A DNA stretch of 64,000 nt from Methanobacteriota archaeon (GTDB lineage Archaea; Halobacteriota; Methanomicrobia; Methanomicrobiales; Methanoculleaceae): the NCBI GenBank assembly GCA_023393455.1, contig JAEWLJ010000001.1:62001-126000 (forward strand), given 5' to 3'. Made by a program: the position numbers and the translations under genes. This document shows, one piece after another, positions 25,063 through 33,946 of the stretch; the first letter of the stretch is position 1; each line of letters begins with the position of its first letter. A model generated the notes under the pieces. That model saw only the letters and a list, made by a program, of their open reading frames with translations. It had not been told where the DNA came from and made no database searches.

Positions 25063-26000
25063 CGGAAACACCGCACCTGCCGGCCGCCGTTCTCCCGCAT
25101 CGGAGGAACAGAGCGCCTGCACTCCTCGTCCGCACCGCCGCACCGGGGATGAAACGCGCAGCCGGACGGGAGATCCAAGAGCGCCGGCGAGATCCCGGGA
25201 ATCGGGCGGAACCCGTTCTCCGGCAGACTACCCAGGAGCCCCCGCGTATAGGGGTGCGCCGGAGCCGTGAGAACGTCCGTCGCCCATCCCGCCTCAACGA
25301 TCATCCCGCAGTACATCACCAGAACCCGATCAGCAAGTCGCGCCGTAAGCCCGATATCGTGCGTGATCAGCACCAGGCCCGTCCGGCCGTCCGCCGTGAT
25401 CCCGGCAAGCATCTCCTCGAGATCGCGGATCCGGTCCGCATCAAGCCCTTTCGTAGGCTCGTCCGCGATCACCAGTTCCGCCTGCAGAAGAGACACCGCC
25501 GCAAACAGCACCCGCTGGCACATTCCGCCCGAACACATCCACGGATACGCCTGCATCACCCACTCCGCGTCCAGACCGAGCGCCGCAAGAACCGCACGGG
25601 CTCTCTCTTCCGCCTCTGCCCGGCTGCACAGCCCGTGCAGGACCATCGGCTCGGTCAGCTGCCGCCCGATCCGGAGCACCGGGTTCAGTGCCCGTTCGGG
25701 GTTCTGGAATACCATCGCCATGCGTGTTCCGCGAATCTTTTCCATCTCCTTTTCGGAAGCGGCCAGAATGTCTTGCCCGCCGAAGACCACCGAGCCGGAG
25801 ACTTCCGTGCCCGGTGGAAGAAGCCGCATCACCGCCTGCGCGACGACCGACTTCCCGCACCCCGACTCCCCGACAACGGCGACTGTCTCCCCTGCAGAGA
25901 CCGTAAGCGACGTCTCCCGCACCGCCCGTATGCGACCGCCGTCCGCCCCCGGAAACGAAACCGACAGATGCTCGACGGAGAGCAGCGGCTCATCCCTCAT
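25056..26000 (-). CDS. ABC importer ATPase 3 (DppD type), second transporter
   Basis: This 314-residue ATPase starts at ATG 26000 (MRDEPLLSVEHL). Walker A is GESGCGKS, the signature reads CSGGMCQR with a leading Cys rather than Leu, and Walker B is LVIADEPTKGLD. The C-terminal tail CAFHPRC-x6-C with a final CFRC is the Cys-rich oligopeptide/nickel ATPase tail. It overlaps the permease gene upstream by four bases and the second ATPase downstream by seven. Confidence 0.87.
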   Translation of the reverse strand: MRDEPLLSVEHLSVSFPGADGGRIRAVRETSLTVSAGETVAVVGESGCGKSVVAQAVMRLLPPGTEVSGSVVFGGQDILAASEKEMEKIRGTRMAMVFQNPERALNPVLRIGRQLTEPMVLHGLCSRAEAEERARAVLAALGLDAEWVMQAYPWMCSGGMCQRVLFAAVSLLQAELVIADEPTKGLDADRIRDLEEMLAGITADGRTGLVLITHDIGLTARLADRVLVMYCGMIVEAGWATDVLTAPAHPYTRGLLGSLPENGFRPIPGISPALLDLPSGCAFHPRCGGADEECRRSVPPMRENGGRQVRCFRC

Positions 26001-26797
26001 AGCTGCACCACCTCCCGGACCCCACGTTCGTGCAGAAACGCAAGGCTCGTGATCGCCAGAACACCCAGGATGATGCAGAGCGCCGGCGGCATCCACCAGT
26101 ACCACATCTCCCGGATGAACCCGCCGTGATTGAACGCGTCCGAGATCATCACACCCCACGAGATCATCGTCGGGTCCGACAGACCGAGGAACGAGAGCGA
26201 CGCCTCTGATATCATCGCCGATGCCGTCACCAGCACAAACTTCGGCACGACGACCGGAAAGACCACCGGCAGGATCTCGCGGAGAACGATGCGGGTATCC
26301 GAGAATCCGAAACATCGTGCCGCCAGCACAAAATCCGCCGACCGTATCTGCATCACCTTCGACCGCACCACCCGGGCGACCGACTCCCACGACAGCAGGC
26401 CGAGCACCAGGATCAGCAGCCACGGTCCCGGCGTCAGATACGCCGCAAGAATGATCACCAGCGGGATCTTGGGGAGGATCAGCACGATATCCGTCGTCCC
26501 CATCAGAAGATCGTCGAGGATGCCGGTCCGCCACCCGGCGGCAAGCCCGATCGCCGCCCCGATCACGATCGCCACGGCACCGGAGGCAAACCCGATGAAC
26601 AATGACAGCCGCGCCGCGTAGATGACCAGCGAGAAGATGTCCCGGCCCATATCGTCCGTTCCAAATATGTGCTCTGGATCCGGCGCCTGATACGCCCGAA
26701 AGCGCTCCGACGGAGTGAACGGCGCAAGCAGATCCGGAAATGCCGCCATTGTCGCAAACACCCCGATGAGTGCGAGCGGAAGGATGTAGCGGCGCAT
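25997..26797 (-). CDS. ABC importer permease 4 (DppC type), second transporter
   Basis: This is a 266-residue permease. The start at 26797 follows from the TGATG junction with the preceding permease gene. Family marks are HIFGTDDMGRDIFSLVIYAA (about 44-63), the coupling loop near AARCFGFSDTRIVLREILP and SEASLSFLGLSDPTMISWG. Five or six membrane segments are expected. It forms the second half of the permease pair of the reverse operon. Confidence 0.87.
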   Translation of the reverse strand: MRRYILPLALIGVFATMAAFPDLLAPFTPSERFRAYQAPDPEHIFGTDDMGRDIFSLVIYAARLSLFIGFASGAVAIVIGAAIGLAAGWRTGILDDLLMGTTDIVLILPKIPLVIILAAYLTPGPWLLILVLGLLSWESVARVVRSKVMQIRSADFVLAARCFGFSDTRIVLREILPVVFPVVVPKFVLVTASAMISEASLSFLGLSDPTMISWGVMISDAFNHGGFIREMWYWWMPPALCIILGVLAITSLAFLHERGVREVVQL

Positions 26798-27750
26798 CAC
26801 ATCCCCTCCCTGCCGACCCGCGGATCGATCACGCCGTAGAGGATGTCGGCGAGCATGTTTGCAAGGACCGCCATCACCGCGATCACCAGGAACAGGCCGG
26901 AGAGCACCGGGTAGTCGCGGGTGATGATCGCATCGTACATCAGCGTCCCAAGTCCGTTCAAGGAGAAGATGATCTCGATGAAGAGTGCGCCGGAGAAGAT
27001 GAACCCGAAATCGATTGCGAATTGCGTCAGAATCGGGAGGATGGCGTTTCGCATCACGTGACCGTAGAGGATCCTCCCGCCGGGAACTCCAAGCGATCGG
27101 GCGAACTGCGGATAGAGCTGACTCTTCTCGGTAAGGACCGAGCCCCGCATGATCAGAAGGTTGCGGGCAAACACAAACAGGACGAGCGTTGCAATCGGCA
27201 GCGCCAGATGGTGCATCACGCTCCAGATATCGGGCGTTGTGTAGAGACCTTTGTACGGGAACCAGTTCAGGCGGTACACGAAGACCGAGAAGAGGATCAG
27301 GCCGAGCAGATACGGCGGGATGCAGGAGATGCAGATGCCCGCTCCCGTCAGGAATTTTGAGAATTTGCGGCCGCTCATCCATCCGGCCCATGTCCCGAAA
27401 AGGATCCCTGCCGCATAGCCGACGGCAAGCGAGGTGCCGACCAGCATCAGAGTCCAGCCGGCGCGGTCTCCGATCAGGGATGCAACCGGACTGTGGAGAT
27501 GATAGGAATAGCCGAGATCGCCGGTGCAGATCCCCTGCAGAAACAGGTACAGCTGTTCGGGAATCGGCCTGTCAAGTCCGAGTCGGACGTTGAGATCGGC
27601 TATGACGTCCGGGGTTACGATCACGTCCTCCCCGATGAGAAACATCACCGGGTTTCCGGGCATGACGCGGGGGAACGCGAAGACTACGAGAACAATGACG
27701 AGCATTGACGCGGCGTAGCGGATGAATTTTCGCCGGAAGATCGCGTTCAT
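26797..27750 (-). CDS. ABC importer permease 3 (DppB type), second transporter
   Basis: The 317-residue permease has six membrane segments and DppB-type features: FAFPRVMPGNPVMFLIGED (about 24-42), LDRPIPEQLYLFLQG and the coupling loop near RSLGVPGGRILYGHVMRNAI. The C-terminus ends YGVIDPRVGREGM, with the family D-P-R. It follows the third binding protein by 18 bases. It differs clearly in sequence from permease 1, so the two transporters are not a recent duplication. Confidence 0.87.
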   Translation of the reverse strand: MNAIFRRKFIRYAASMLVIVLVVFAFPRVMPGNPVMFLIGEDVIVTPDVIADLNVRLGLDRPIPEQLYLFLQGICTGDLGYSYHLHSPVASLIGDRAGWTLMLVGTSLAVGYAAGILFGTWAGWMSGRKFSKFLTGAGICISCIPPYLLGLILFSVFVYRLNWFPYKGLYTTPDIWSVMHHLALPIATLVLFVFARNLLIMRGSVLTEKSQLYPQFARSLGVPGGRILYGHVMRNAILPILTQFAIDFGFIFSGALFIEIIFSLNGLGTLMYDAIITRDYPVLSGLFLVIAVMAVLANMLADILYGVIDPRVGREGM

Positions 27751-27768
27751 GCTTCAAAAAACTGGGGG

Positions 27769-29379
27769 TTAATTTGCCGGATGGATGGTCAGGAAGTTGA
27801 TCTCGTTGAAGATCCCCTTAAACTGCGACGAGTACCAGCCGCTGATCTCTCTGTTGATCGGGGTTACGTCCTTCTTCCAGTAGATCGCAATGCCCGGCAG
27901 GTTGTCGGAGTAGTACTGCTGCACCTCTGCTGCATAGCGTTCAAGCTGTGCGGCGTCGGTCGTTGCAAGAATCTCGTCGCAGAGGTTGAGGAAGTCCGGG
28001 TCGTCGAGGTTGTGCAGGACGCCCTGCCCGGTTCTCCTGCTGTCGAAGTAGCCGGTTCCCCAGTTTGCGTGCATCAGCATTCCCCACGGGGTCGTGCGGG
28101 TGATGGTGATGTCATACTGGTAGTTGTCTTTGATGTCGTACCAGGTGGTGGCCTCGACGCTTTTCAGATCGACGTTGATGCCGACGTCTCTTAAGTATTC
28201 GGTTACCAGTGCACCCTCACGGCTGTAGTCGGAGCGGATGACGAGCCTGATCTTCAGGTCGGATCCGTCGGGGTTCTCCCGGTATCCGTCGCCGTTTTTG
28301 TCGACGTATCCGGATTTTTCCAGCTGATCTCGGGCAGCTGCCGGGTCGTAGGTTAATTCGGGCATCTCTTTGTAGTACGACATACCTTCGGGGACAAATC
28401 CGCGGGTCGGAACGGTGCCGTAGCCGAGCGTGCAGATGGTTACGAGTTCGTCGTAGTTGATTGCGGAACTGACGGCGTCTCTGAAGTTCAGGTCGGCGCC
28501 CGCTCCTTCTTTGAGGTTAAACCCGATGAATCCCAGACCAATTGACGGGGTTTCAAAGATGCTGAATTGATCGTTCTTTTCTAAGGACGCGACGGATGCG
28601 TACGGGTAGGAGGCCGCGTACGTCCAGTAGGTGTCCATCTCGCCGTTTTCGAGCGCAAGGCTTGCGGCGTCGGCGTTGGCGAACCAGTGGATTTCGATGT
28701 TGTCGTAGTACGGCCGGACTCCTTTCCAGTACGGGTTTCTGACAAACGTCAGGGCCGCGGCGTTGATGTCGATCTTTTCGATGTAATAGGGGCCGGAACC
28801 GACGTAGGGGCCGGTGCTGGTGTGGGCTTCGGGGTTGTCGATCTCCTCCCAGACGTGCTTGGGGATGATAAAGTAGGAGAGGAGTTCCAGATCGAGCCGG
28901 CCGTAGGGTTTGCTGAAGGCGAACGTGACGGTGTTGCCGTCGACTCTGGTGCCGGTGAGGGTGTTTGCAATCCAGGCGGACGAGGGAATCTTCTCTCCGC
29001 GGTATTTAAGGGAGAAGGCGACGTCTTCGGCGGTCAATGGGGTTCCGTCGCTCCAGTGATACGTGTCGTCGATGACAAACATCCATTCGGTGCAGTCGTC
29101 GTTTGCATACCATTCTTTTGCGACGTTGCCGATGATGTTGCTGCTGTTGTCCATCTGCAGGAGCGACGGATTGGCAATGGCGTTCATCAAGCCGAAGTTG
29201 TAGTCGCCGAGGTATGACGGCGTTTTGATGACGTTGAGGGTCGCCACTTTGAGGGTATTTATGTCGGCGTCCTCTTCGACCGAAGTGCCGATGCATCCTG
29301 CGGCAAGGACGCAGGAGATGAGGATCAGCAGTCCGAACGCAACGAGGCGGAAGTTCTTATCGGATCCGGGAGACGTCAT
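27769..29379 (-). CDS. SBP family 5 solute-binding lipoprotein 3
   Basis: The 536-residue lipoprotein has a longer N-terminus before its lipobox (LAAG-C near residue 29). It has the SBP_bac_5 pattern: YHWSDGTPLTAEDVAFSLKY (about 106-125), the ligand-domain segment SGPYYIEKI, and late YSDNLPGIAIYWKKDVTPIN. It is only distantly related to SBP 1 and 2 and more like oligopeptide or glutathione-type binding proteins. It heads the reverse operon. The start codon lies directly next to an AGAGTATTAT element. The ligand is unknown. Confidence 0.87.
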   Translation of the reverse strand: MTSPGSDKNFRLVAFGLLILISCVLAAGCIGTSVEEDADINTLKVATLNVIKTPSYLGDYNFGLMNAIANPSLLQMDNSSNIIGNVAKEWYANDDCTEWMFVIDDTYHWSDGTPLTAEDVAFSLKYRGEKIPSSAWIANTLTGTRVDGNTVTFAFSKPYGRLDLELLSYFIIPKHVWEEIDNPEAHTSTGPYVGSGPYYIEKIDINAAALTFVRNPYWKGVRPYYDNIEIHWFANADAASLALENGEMDTYWTYAASYPYASVASLEKNDQFSIFETPSIGLGFIGFNLKEGAGADLNFRDAVSSAINYDELVTICTLGYGTVPTRGFVPEGMSYYKEMPELTYDPAAARDQLEKSGYVDKNGDGYRENPDGSDLKIRLVIRSDYSREGALVTEYLRDVGINVDLKSVEATTWYDIKDNYQYDITITRTTPWGMLMHANWGTGYFDSRRTGQGVLHNLDDPDFLNLCDEILATTDAAQLERYAAEVQQYYSDNLPGIAIYWKKDVTPINREISGWYSSQFKGIFNEINFLTIHPAN

Positions 29380-29740
29380 AATACTCTTATTTTGAGTTAG
29401 ATATGTGCCTATTTATTTCCATCGAACAGTATTTTGATTTCATTTAATGCTACTTTATTTCTATAGAGTATGATATAGCTGCGTGATCACGGCGTGAACA
29501 CGGTTGCAAACGACACGGTGTATGAATGTCCCGGTTGGCATCAACCATGAGTCTACGCCGGTCAACGTGTTGTATCCAGGCGCGGCCCTGTATCCGGATC
29601 GGTGTGCTGATATCGATCCGAAGGCAAAGACTGATGAAATTTACCTCTCTGTCGTGGGGGGGCCGGCGTTTGACAGGATCAGCAGGCTCTTGAACGGTAT
29701 GGCTGTTGCGAAACGGAATCCCGAGCCGGGAAGTGACAAG
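29380..29740. promoter_or_regulatory. Divergent promoter region between SBP 3 and methyltransferase 3
   Basis: This 361-base gap has an AT-rich first part (29380-29480) with TATA-like cores facing both ways. The frame of methyltransferase 3 stays open back to 29504, but the added residues look non-coding. AGAGTATNAT-type elements occur at 29378-29387 (reverse) and 29465-29474 (forward), and one lies at 15909-15918 upstream of the forward operon. The palindrome GTGATCAC lies near 29483. Confidence 0.4.
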
Positions 29741-30568
29741 ATGAACGATGCAAATACGGAATGGAACGAGCGATGTGAACTGCAGAAGCAGATTACCGAC
29801 TACAAGTCCAGTGCGGAGTTCTTCTCGATCCAGAAGAATGTCGACCGGATGGCAAAGGATCTGATCGAGGGAACGATCGACCGCGCCTCCGACCAGCTTG
29901 TCAGTCTGGATTTTCTTGCCGGCTCCACGGTGCTGGATATCGGTGCGGGTCCCGGAACGCTTGCGGTGCCGCTTGCAAAGCGTGGATGCCGGGTGACGGT
30001 CGTTGAGCCGTCGCATCCGATGACGGTGTCCATGGAGAAGTACAGGGTGCGTCAGGGCGTTTCCGCGGATATCGGCGTTGTGCCGCAGCTCTGGGAGGAG
30101 GTGGATGCGGATTTTATCGGCAGATTCGACTACGTGATCTCCTCGTTTGCGCTTGCGGTGCCGGACCTGCGGGAGGCGCTGCTGAAGATGAACGCGGTTG
30201 CAACAAAGCAGGTGCACATCTTCTGGTTCTTAACCACGCCGTCGTGGGCACAGATCAACACGGACCTGTGGAAGGCACTGCACAACGAGGAGTACATCGG
30301 ACGGCCGTATGCGGATCTCATCTGGAACACGCTGTATCAGGCAGGCATCATGGCAAATCTTTCGGTGTACCCGATGAAGGATTCTCATACGTTTGCCGAT
30401 CACGCCGAGGCGCTTGAAGAGTATGCAGATCGGCTGTCGGCTGTTGAGGACTGGCAGCGAAAAATTGTCCTGGAGTATCTGCAGAAGACACTTATTCCCT
30501 GCGGGGACGGACGGTTGACCTTCCCGGACGAGGGACGCTACGCCCACATCTGGTGGGATACGGCATAA
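29741..30568 (+). CDS. Class I SAM-dependent methyltransferase 3
   Basis: This protein of about 275 residues has motif I VLDIGAGPGTLAVPLAKRG (about residues 65-83), the acidic strand-2 end in VVEPS and the motif FDYVISSFALAV. It lacks the VSHG motif of methyltransferases 1 and 2 and belongs to a different subgroup. ATG 29741 is chosen because of GGGAAGTGA just upstream and because coding character starts there; ATG 29699 is an alternative. It diverges from the second transporter operon, completing an arrangement of three methyltransferases around two importers. Its substrate is unknown. Confidence 0.82.
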   Translation: MNDANTEWNERCELQKQITDYKSSAEFFSIQKNVDRMAKDLIEGTIDRASDQLVSLDFLAGSTVLDIGAGPGTLAVPLAKRGCRVTVVEPSHPMTVSMEKYRVRQGVSADIGVVPQLWEEVDADFIGRFDYVISSFALAVPDLREALLKMNAVATKQVHIFWFLTTPSWAQINTDLWKALHNEEYIGRPYADLIWNTLYQAGIMANLSVYPMKDSHTFADHAEALEEYADRLSAVEDWQRKIVLEYLQKTLIPCGDGRLTFPDEGRYAHIWWDTA

Positions 30569-30570
30569 CT

Positions 30571-30576
30571 CTTTTT
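30571..30576 (+). terminator. Oligo-T stop signal after methyltransferase 3
   Basis: A run of six T (ACTCTTTTTTATCC) lies a few bases after the TAA. Confidence 0.45.
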
Positions 30577-30626
30577 TATCCGGCTCTCCATCCCGGTGGA
30601 GCGGTGGCACGGAGAGACGCTGCGCT

Positions 30627-30839
30627 TCATCGCTGCCGTTCCCACCAGCCAGGCTCGTAGTACTCCGCCGGGGGCGGCCAGAGACCGGGGTCGCGCCACC
30701 ACTGCGGCCCATGGGTCAGGTCCATCGCCCGGGAGTAGGGGGGCCGGTAGTAGAGCGCGTCGCCCCTGGCGGCGCAGAGGCCGGAGCCCCGGAGGAGACG
30801 ACGACCCCCGTCTTCGCTCGTGTTGCCGTAGCGGATCAT
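30627..30839 (-). CDS. Small Trp/Pro-rich hypothetical protein
   Basis: This is a 70-residue frame with G or C in nearly every third position, like real genes around it. The C-terminal half is unusual: YYRPPYSRAMDL, then WWRDPGLWPPPAEYYEPGWW, rich in Trp, Tyr and Pro. No family is recognised. A TATA-like element (GATTTAAGG on this strand, about 30877) lies at a suitable distance and would be shared with the divergent Cache-domain gene. No ribosome-binding site is seen. Confidence 0.45.
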   Translation of the reverse strand: MIRYGNTSEDGGRRLLRGSGLCAARGDALYYRPPYSRAMDLTHGPQWWRDPGLWPPPAEYYEPGWWERQR

Positions 30840-30915
30840 GCAGAGGAGGATTTCGCCGCCAAATTCCGCAGACCTTAAATCTCTCGGCCTCCTTTTTCTC
30901 TTAACGAGGGATCTG

Positions 30916-31755
30916 ATGAATTCTCAATCGTATCCATGGATCGTCGCCGTTGCGGCGGTGCTGGTCGCCGCCGGCGCCGGTCTCGCGGCGCTGAGTCAGC
31001 CCGCGGCACCACCTGCTCCCGGAACCGACGAAGACGCAGCGGTGCTCCTGTTCCACCTGCAATCCGATATTACCACGGCGCTCGAAGCCATGGACGGCCG
31101 CCTGGCTCACGCTGCGTTCGACCTCGGGGAGACGGACCTCAACGACACCGCCGCCCGGGGGGTCCTCTCAAACCTCTCCGGCACCCACCCATCGATCGTC
31201 GACTGCACGGCCTCCGACGCGAACGGCACGCTCCTCGCCGCCGAACCGGCGGCGTACCACGACGTCGAGGGCACGGATCTCCGGGACCAGCCCAATGTCC
31301 GGCACCTTCTGGCATCAAAGCGGCCGATCATGAGCGAGGTGATCACGGTCGCAGAGGGGATCCCGGCAGCAGTCATATCCACGCCGATCTTCGACGAGGA
31401 TCAGTTTGCCGGGTTTGTCTCTGTTGTCTTCCGGCCGGATGCCCTGATCGCCGGCATCGTCGGCCCGGCGGTGGACGGCACTCCCTTCCAGGTGATAGTC
31501 ATCCAGAAGGACGGGCGGGTGCTCTACGACACCGACCACACCCAGATCGGGCGGATGACACTTGAAGACCCGCTCTACGCGGACTACCCGGACCTGCTCG
31601 ACGTGGCCCGCCGGACCGCCACCGAGCGCTACGGCACCGCGACCTATGGGTTTGCCGCCAAAGGCGGGCAGACGGTACAGAAGGAGATCACCTGGACGAC
31701 GACCGGACTCCACGGGACCGAGTGGCGGGTGGCGGTGATCCAGGTGGTTGAATAA
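30916..31755 (+). CDS. Membrane-anchored Cache/PDC sensor-domain protein
   Basis: The 279-residue protein has one N-terminal membrane segment or uncleaved signal (about 7-24), a Pro/Ala-rich link and then an extracytoplasmic double-Cache domain (about 40-275). Typical marks are D-L-R-DQPNVRHLLASKRPIMS (about 113-132), V-x-A-V-ISTPIFD and a second lobe with VIQKDGRVLYDTDHTQIG. There is no cytoplasmic output domain, so it would need a partner or act as a ligand binder. ATG 30916 has GAGGGATCTG just before it. TTAAATC near 30873 is the likely TATA box. Confidence 0.8.
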   Translation: MNSQSYPWIVAVAAVLVAAGAGLAALSQPAAPPAPGTDEDAAVLLFHLQSDITTALEAMDGRLAHAAFDLGETDLNDTAARGVLSNLSGTHPSIVDCTASDANGTLLAAEPAAYHDVEGTDLRDQPNVRHLLASKRPIMSEVITVAEGIPAAVISTPIFDEDQFAGFVSVVFRPDALIAGIVGPAVDGTPFQVIVIQKDGRVLYDTDHTQIGRMTLEDPLYADYPDLLDVARRTATERYGTATYGFAAKGGQTVQKEITWTTTGLHGTEWRVAVIQVVE

Positions 31756-31890
31756 GAAAAAAGGGGCGGATGCCGGAGGCCAACCGGATCCTCGTGGATT
31801 TGGGTGGCCGCGTGGGAGAGGGACGGGCCATAACGAGTATCTTATGCTCGCACGACCAACGTGGATACGTTGCAGCCTGCAGGGGAGAGC

Positions 31891-32883
31891 ATGAGGTTAG
31901 AGGAGATCAACGGCAACGTCTTCTACAACGGCGACTGCATCGCGGGGGCAAGAGCCCATATCCCCGACGACTCGGTCGACCTGATCGTCACCGACCCCCC
32001 TTACGGCATCGACGGCGACCGGTTGCACCAGCACTACAACCGCGACGAGGCGTTCGTCGTCGACGGCTACATCGAGGTCCCTGCATCCGATTACGGGGAG
32101 TTCAGCAATAACTGGATCCGGGAAGCCGAACGGATACTAAGGCCGGGCGGGTCGGTCTATATCGTCTCGGGCTACACGAACCTCTACCACATCCTCCACG
32201 CGCTTCGCGGGACACACCTTCGCGAGGTCAACCACATCATATGGCGCTACAACTTCGGCGTCTACACCACCCGGAAGTACGTCTCCTCCCACTACCACAT
32301 CCTCTTCTACGAAAAACCTGGCGGTGAGCGGACGTTCAACCTGGAGTCGCGCTACGGTGCCGGGGAGAAGACACCGGACGGCCGGTCGCCCAACTATCGC
32401 GACCGCGAAGACGTCTGGCGCATCAACCGCGAGTACAAACCGGGGCAGGCGAAGAACAAGAACGAACTGCCGACGGACCTGCTCGTAAAGATGCTCCAGT
32501 ACAGCAGCAACGAGGGGGATCTCGTCTGCGATATGTTCCTCGGAGGGTTCTCGACCGCAAGAGCGGCTATCGGCCTCAACCGCCGTGCGACCGGGTTCGA
32601 GGCCTCAAAGCAGGTCTTCGACCTGAAGATCGCACAACTGCGGGATATCTCGCCGGGCAGCCTGCTCTCCACGCTCCGGAGACCAGAGATCGGGAAGCCG
32701 GCGAACCGGGGCAAACCCTGGACGGACGCCGACCGCGAGATTCTGGTCTCCCGGTTCGCCACGCTCACCGAGTCCGGCGAGACGAAGAGGAGGGCGGTCG
32801 AGGTCCTGGGAGGGGAACTCGGCCGGGGCCGGTGGGCAATCGAGAAGATGCTGAAACAATCAGGGTTCTCGAACGGGCGGTAA
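31891..32883 (+). CDS. Beta-class site-specific DNA methyltransferase
   Basis: This 330-residue enzyme has motif IV VTDPPYGID (about 35-43) first and motif I MFLGGFSTARAAIGLNRRATGFE (about 212-234) later. This order defines beta-class N6-adenine or N4-cytosine methyltransferases, such as DpnA and MboIIM. Residues about 285-330 form a helical tail (WTDADREIL, GRGRWAIEKML) like a SANT/Myb DNA-binding helix set. ATG 31891 follows GGGGAGAG. The D12-class methyltransferase lies 91 bases downstream. The pair resembles the two methyltransferases of DpnII-type systems. Confidence 0.85.
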   Translation: MRLEEINGNVFYNGDCIAGARAHIPDDSVDLIVTDPPYGIDGDRLHQHYNRDEAFVVDGYIEVPASDYGEFSNNWIREAERILRPGGSVYIVSGYTNLYHILHALRGTHLREVNHIIWRYNFGVYTTRKYVSSHYHILFYEKPGGERTFNLESRYGAGEKTPDGRSPNYRDREDVWRINREYKPGQAKNKNELPTDLLVKMLQYSSNEGDLVCDMFLGGFSTARAAIGLNRRATGFEASKQVFDLKIAQLRDISPGSLLSTLRRPEIGKPANRGKPWTDADREILVSRFATLTESGETKRRAVEVLGGELGRGRWAIEKMLKQSGFSNGR

Positions 32884-32974
32884 GTAGCGGCTGAAACCGG
32901 TGCGGGAGACGGACAACGCTAATGCCCTTCGAGGCCAACCTCTCCTCCAGCATTCATCCCGATGGAAGAGACCG

Positions 32975-33895
32975 ATGGCAGCAACAACCGCACGACCGTT
33001 CCTCAAGTGGGCAGGCGGCAAGACGCAACTGCTCGACGCGTTCACCACGAGAGTTCCGCGGGAACTCGCCGAGGGGACCCTTCCGGTCTTCGTCGAACCG
33101 TTCATGGGCGGCGGAGCGGTCTACTTTCACCTCAACAGCACATTTGCGTTCAGGGAGTGCCACCTCTTCGACATCAACGAGGACCTTGTCCTCGCCTACA
33201 CCGTCGTGAAAAACGACGTCTCCGCTCTCATCGAGTACCTCCGCGACGTCGAGAGGGAGTTCCTCGCAAAAGACGATGCCGGGCGGAGGGATTACTACTA
33301 CGCTGTTCGGGATGCGTTCAACCGCGAGAAGAAGATCGACGTTGCCGGGTACGGCGACGCGTGGGTCGAACGGGCAGGAAGGTTCATCTTCCTCAACAGG
33401 ACGGGCTTCAACGGCCTCTATCGGGTGAACTCCCGGGGCGGGTTCAACGTCCCGTTCGGCAGGTATAAAACGCCGAAGATCCTGCACGAAGAGGTTCTTC
33501 TGGCCGACTCGCTCGCGTTCCGGAACACGACCATCCATCTCGGCGACTTCACGCAGGCGGAGCAGTATATCGCAGAGGAGACCTTCGTCTACTTCGACCC
33601 ACCCTACCGGCCGCTGAACCGGACGTCGTCGTTCACGCAGTACTCGAAGAACAGGTTCTCCGACGAAGAGCAGAGGCGCCTTGCGACGTTCTACGCACGC
33701 TGTGACATAAAGGGGGCGAAGCTCATGCTGAGCAACTCCGATCCGAGAAACGTCGACCCGGAGGACGGTTTCTTCGACGACCTCTACGCCGGGTACCGCA
33801 TCGACCGGGTCCCCGCAAGGAGGGCGATCAACTGCGACGGGACGAAGCGGGGAGAGGTCCGCGAGATCATCGTCATGAACTACAAACCCGCGTGA
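32975..33895 (+). CDS. dam: D12-class DNA adenine methyltransferase (Dam/DpnM type)
   Basis: The 306-residue enzyme has the alpha-class order: motif I FLKWAGGKTQL (about 9-19) and EPFMGGGAVYF (about 43-53), then motif IV VYFDPPYRPL (about 205-214). This family methylates adenine, usually in GATC. ATG 32975 is chosen because the family start (xxRPFLKWAGGK) begins just after it. The frame is open further upstream without support. GATC is common across the window, so this site is not avoided. No restriction endonuclease was recognised next to it. Confidence 0.88.
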   Translation: MAATTARPFLKWAGGKTQLLDAFTTRVPRELAEGTLPVFVEPFMGGGAVYFHLNSTFAFRECHLFDINEDLVLAYTVVKNDVSALIEYLRDVEREFLAKDDAGRRDYYYAVRDAFNREKKIDVAGYGDAWVERAGRFIFLNRTGFNGLYRVNSRGGFNVPFGRYKTPKILHEEVLLADSLAFRNTTIHLGDFTQAEQYIAEETFVYFDPPYRPLNRTSSFTQYSKNRFSDEEQRRLATFYARCDIKGAKLMLSNSDPRNVDPEDGFFDDLYAGYRIDRVPARRAINCDGTKRGEVREIIVMNYKPA

Positions 33896-33946
33896 GCCCT
33901 GGAGGCGTCCCAAAACTATAAGGTTTCACCGGGATATGCAGCGCTC

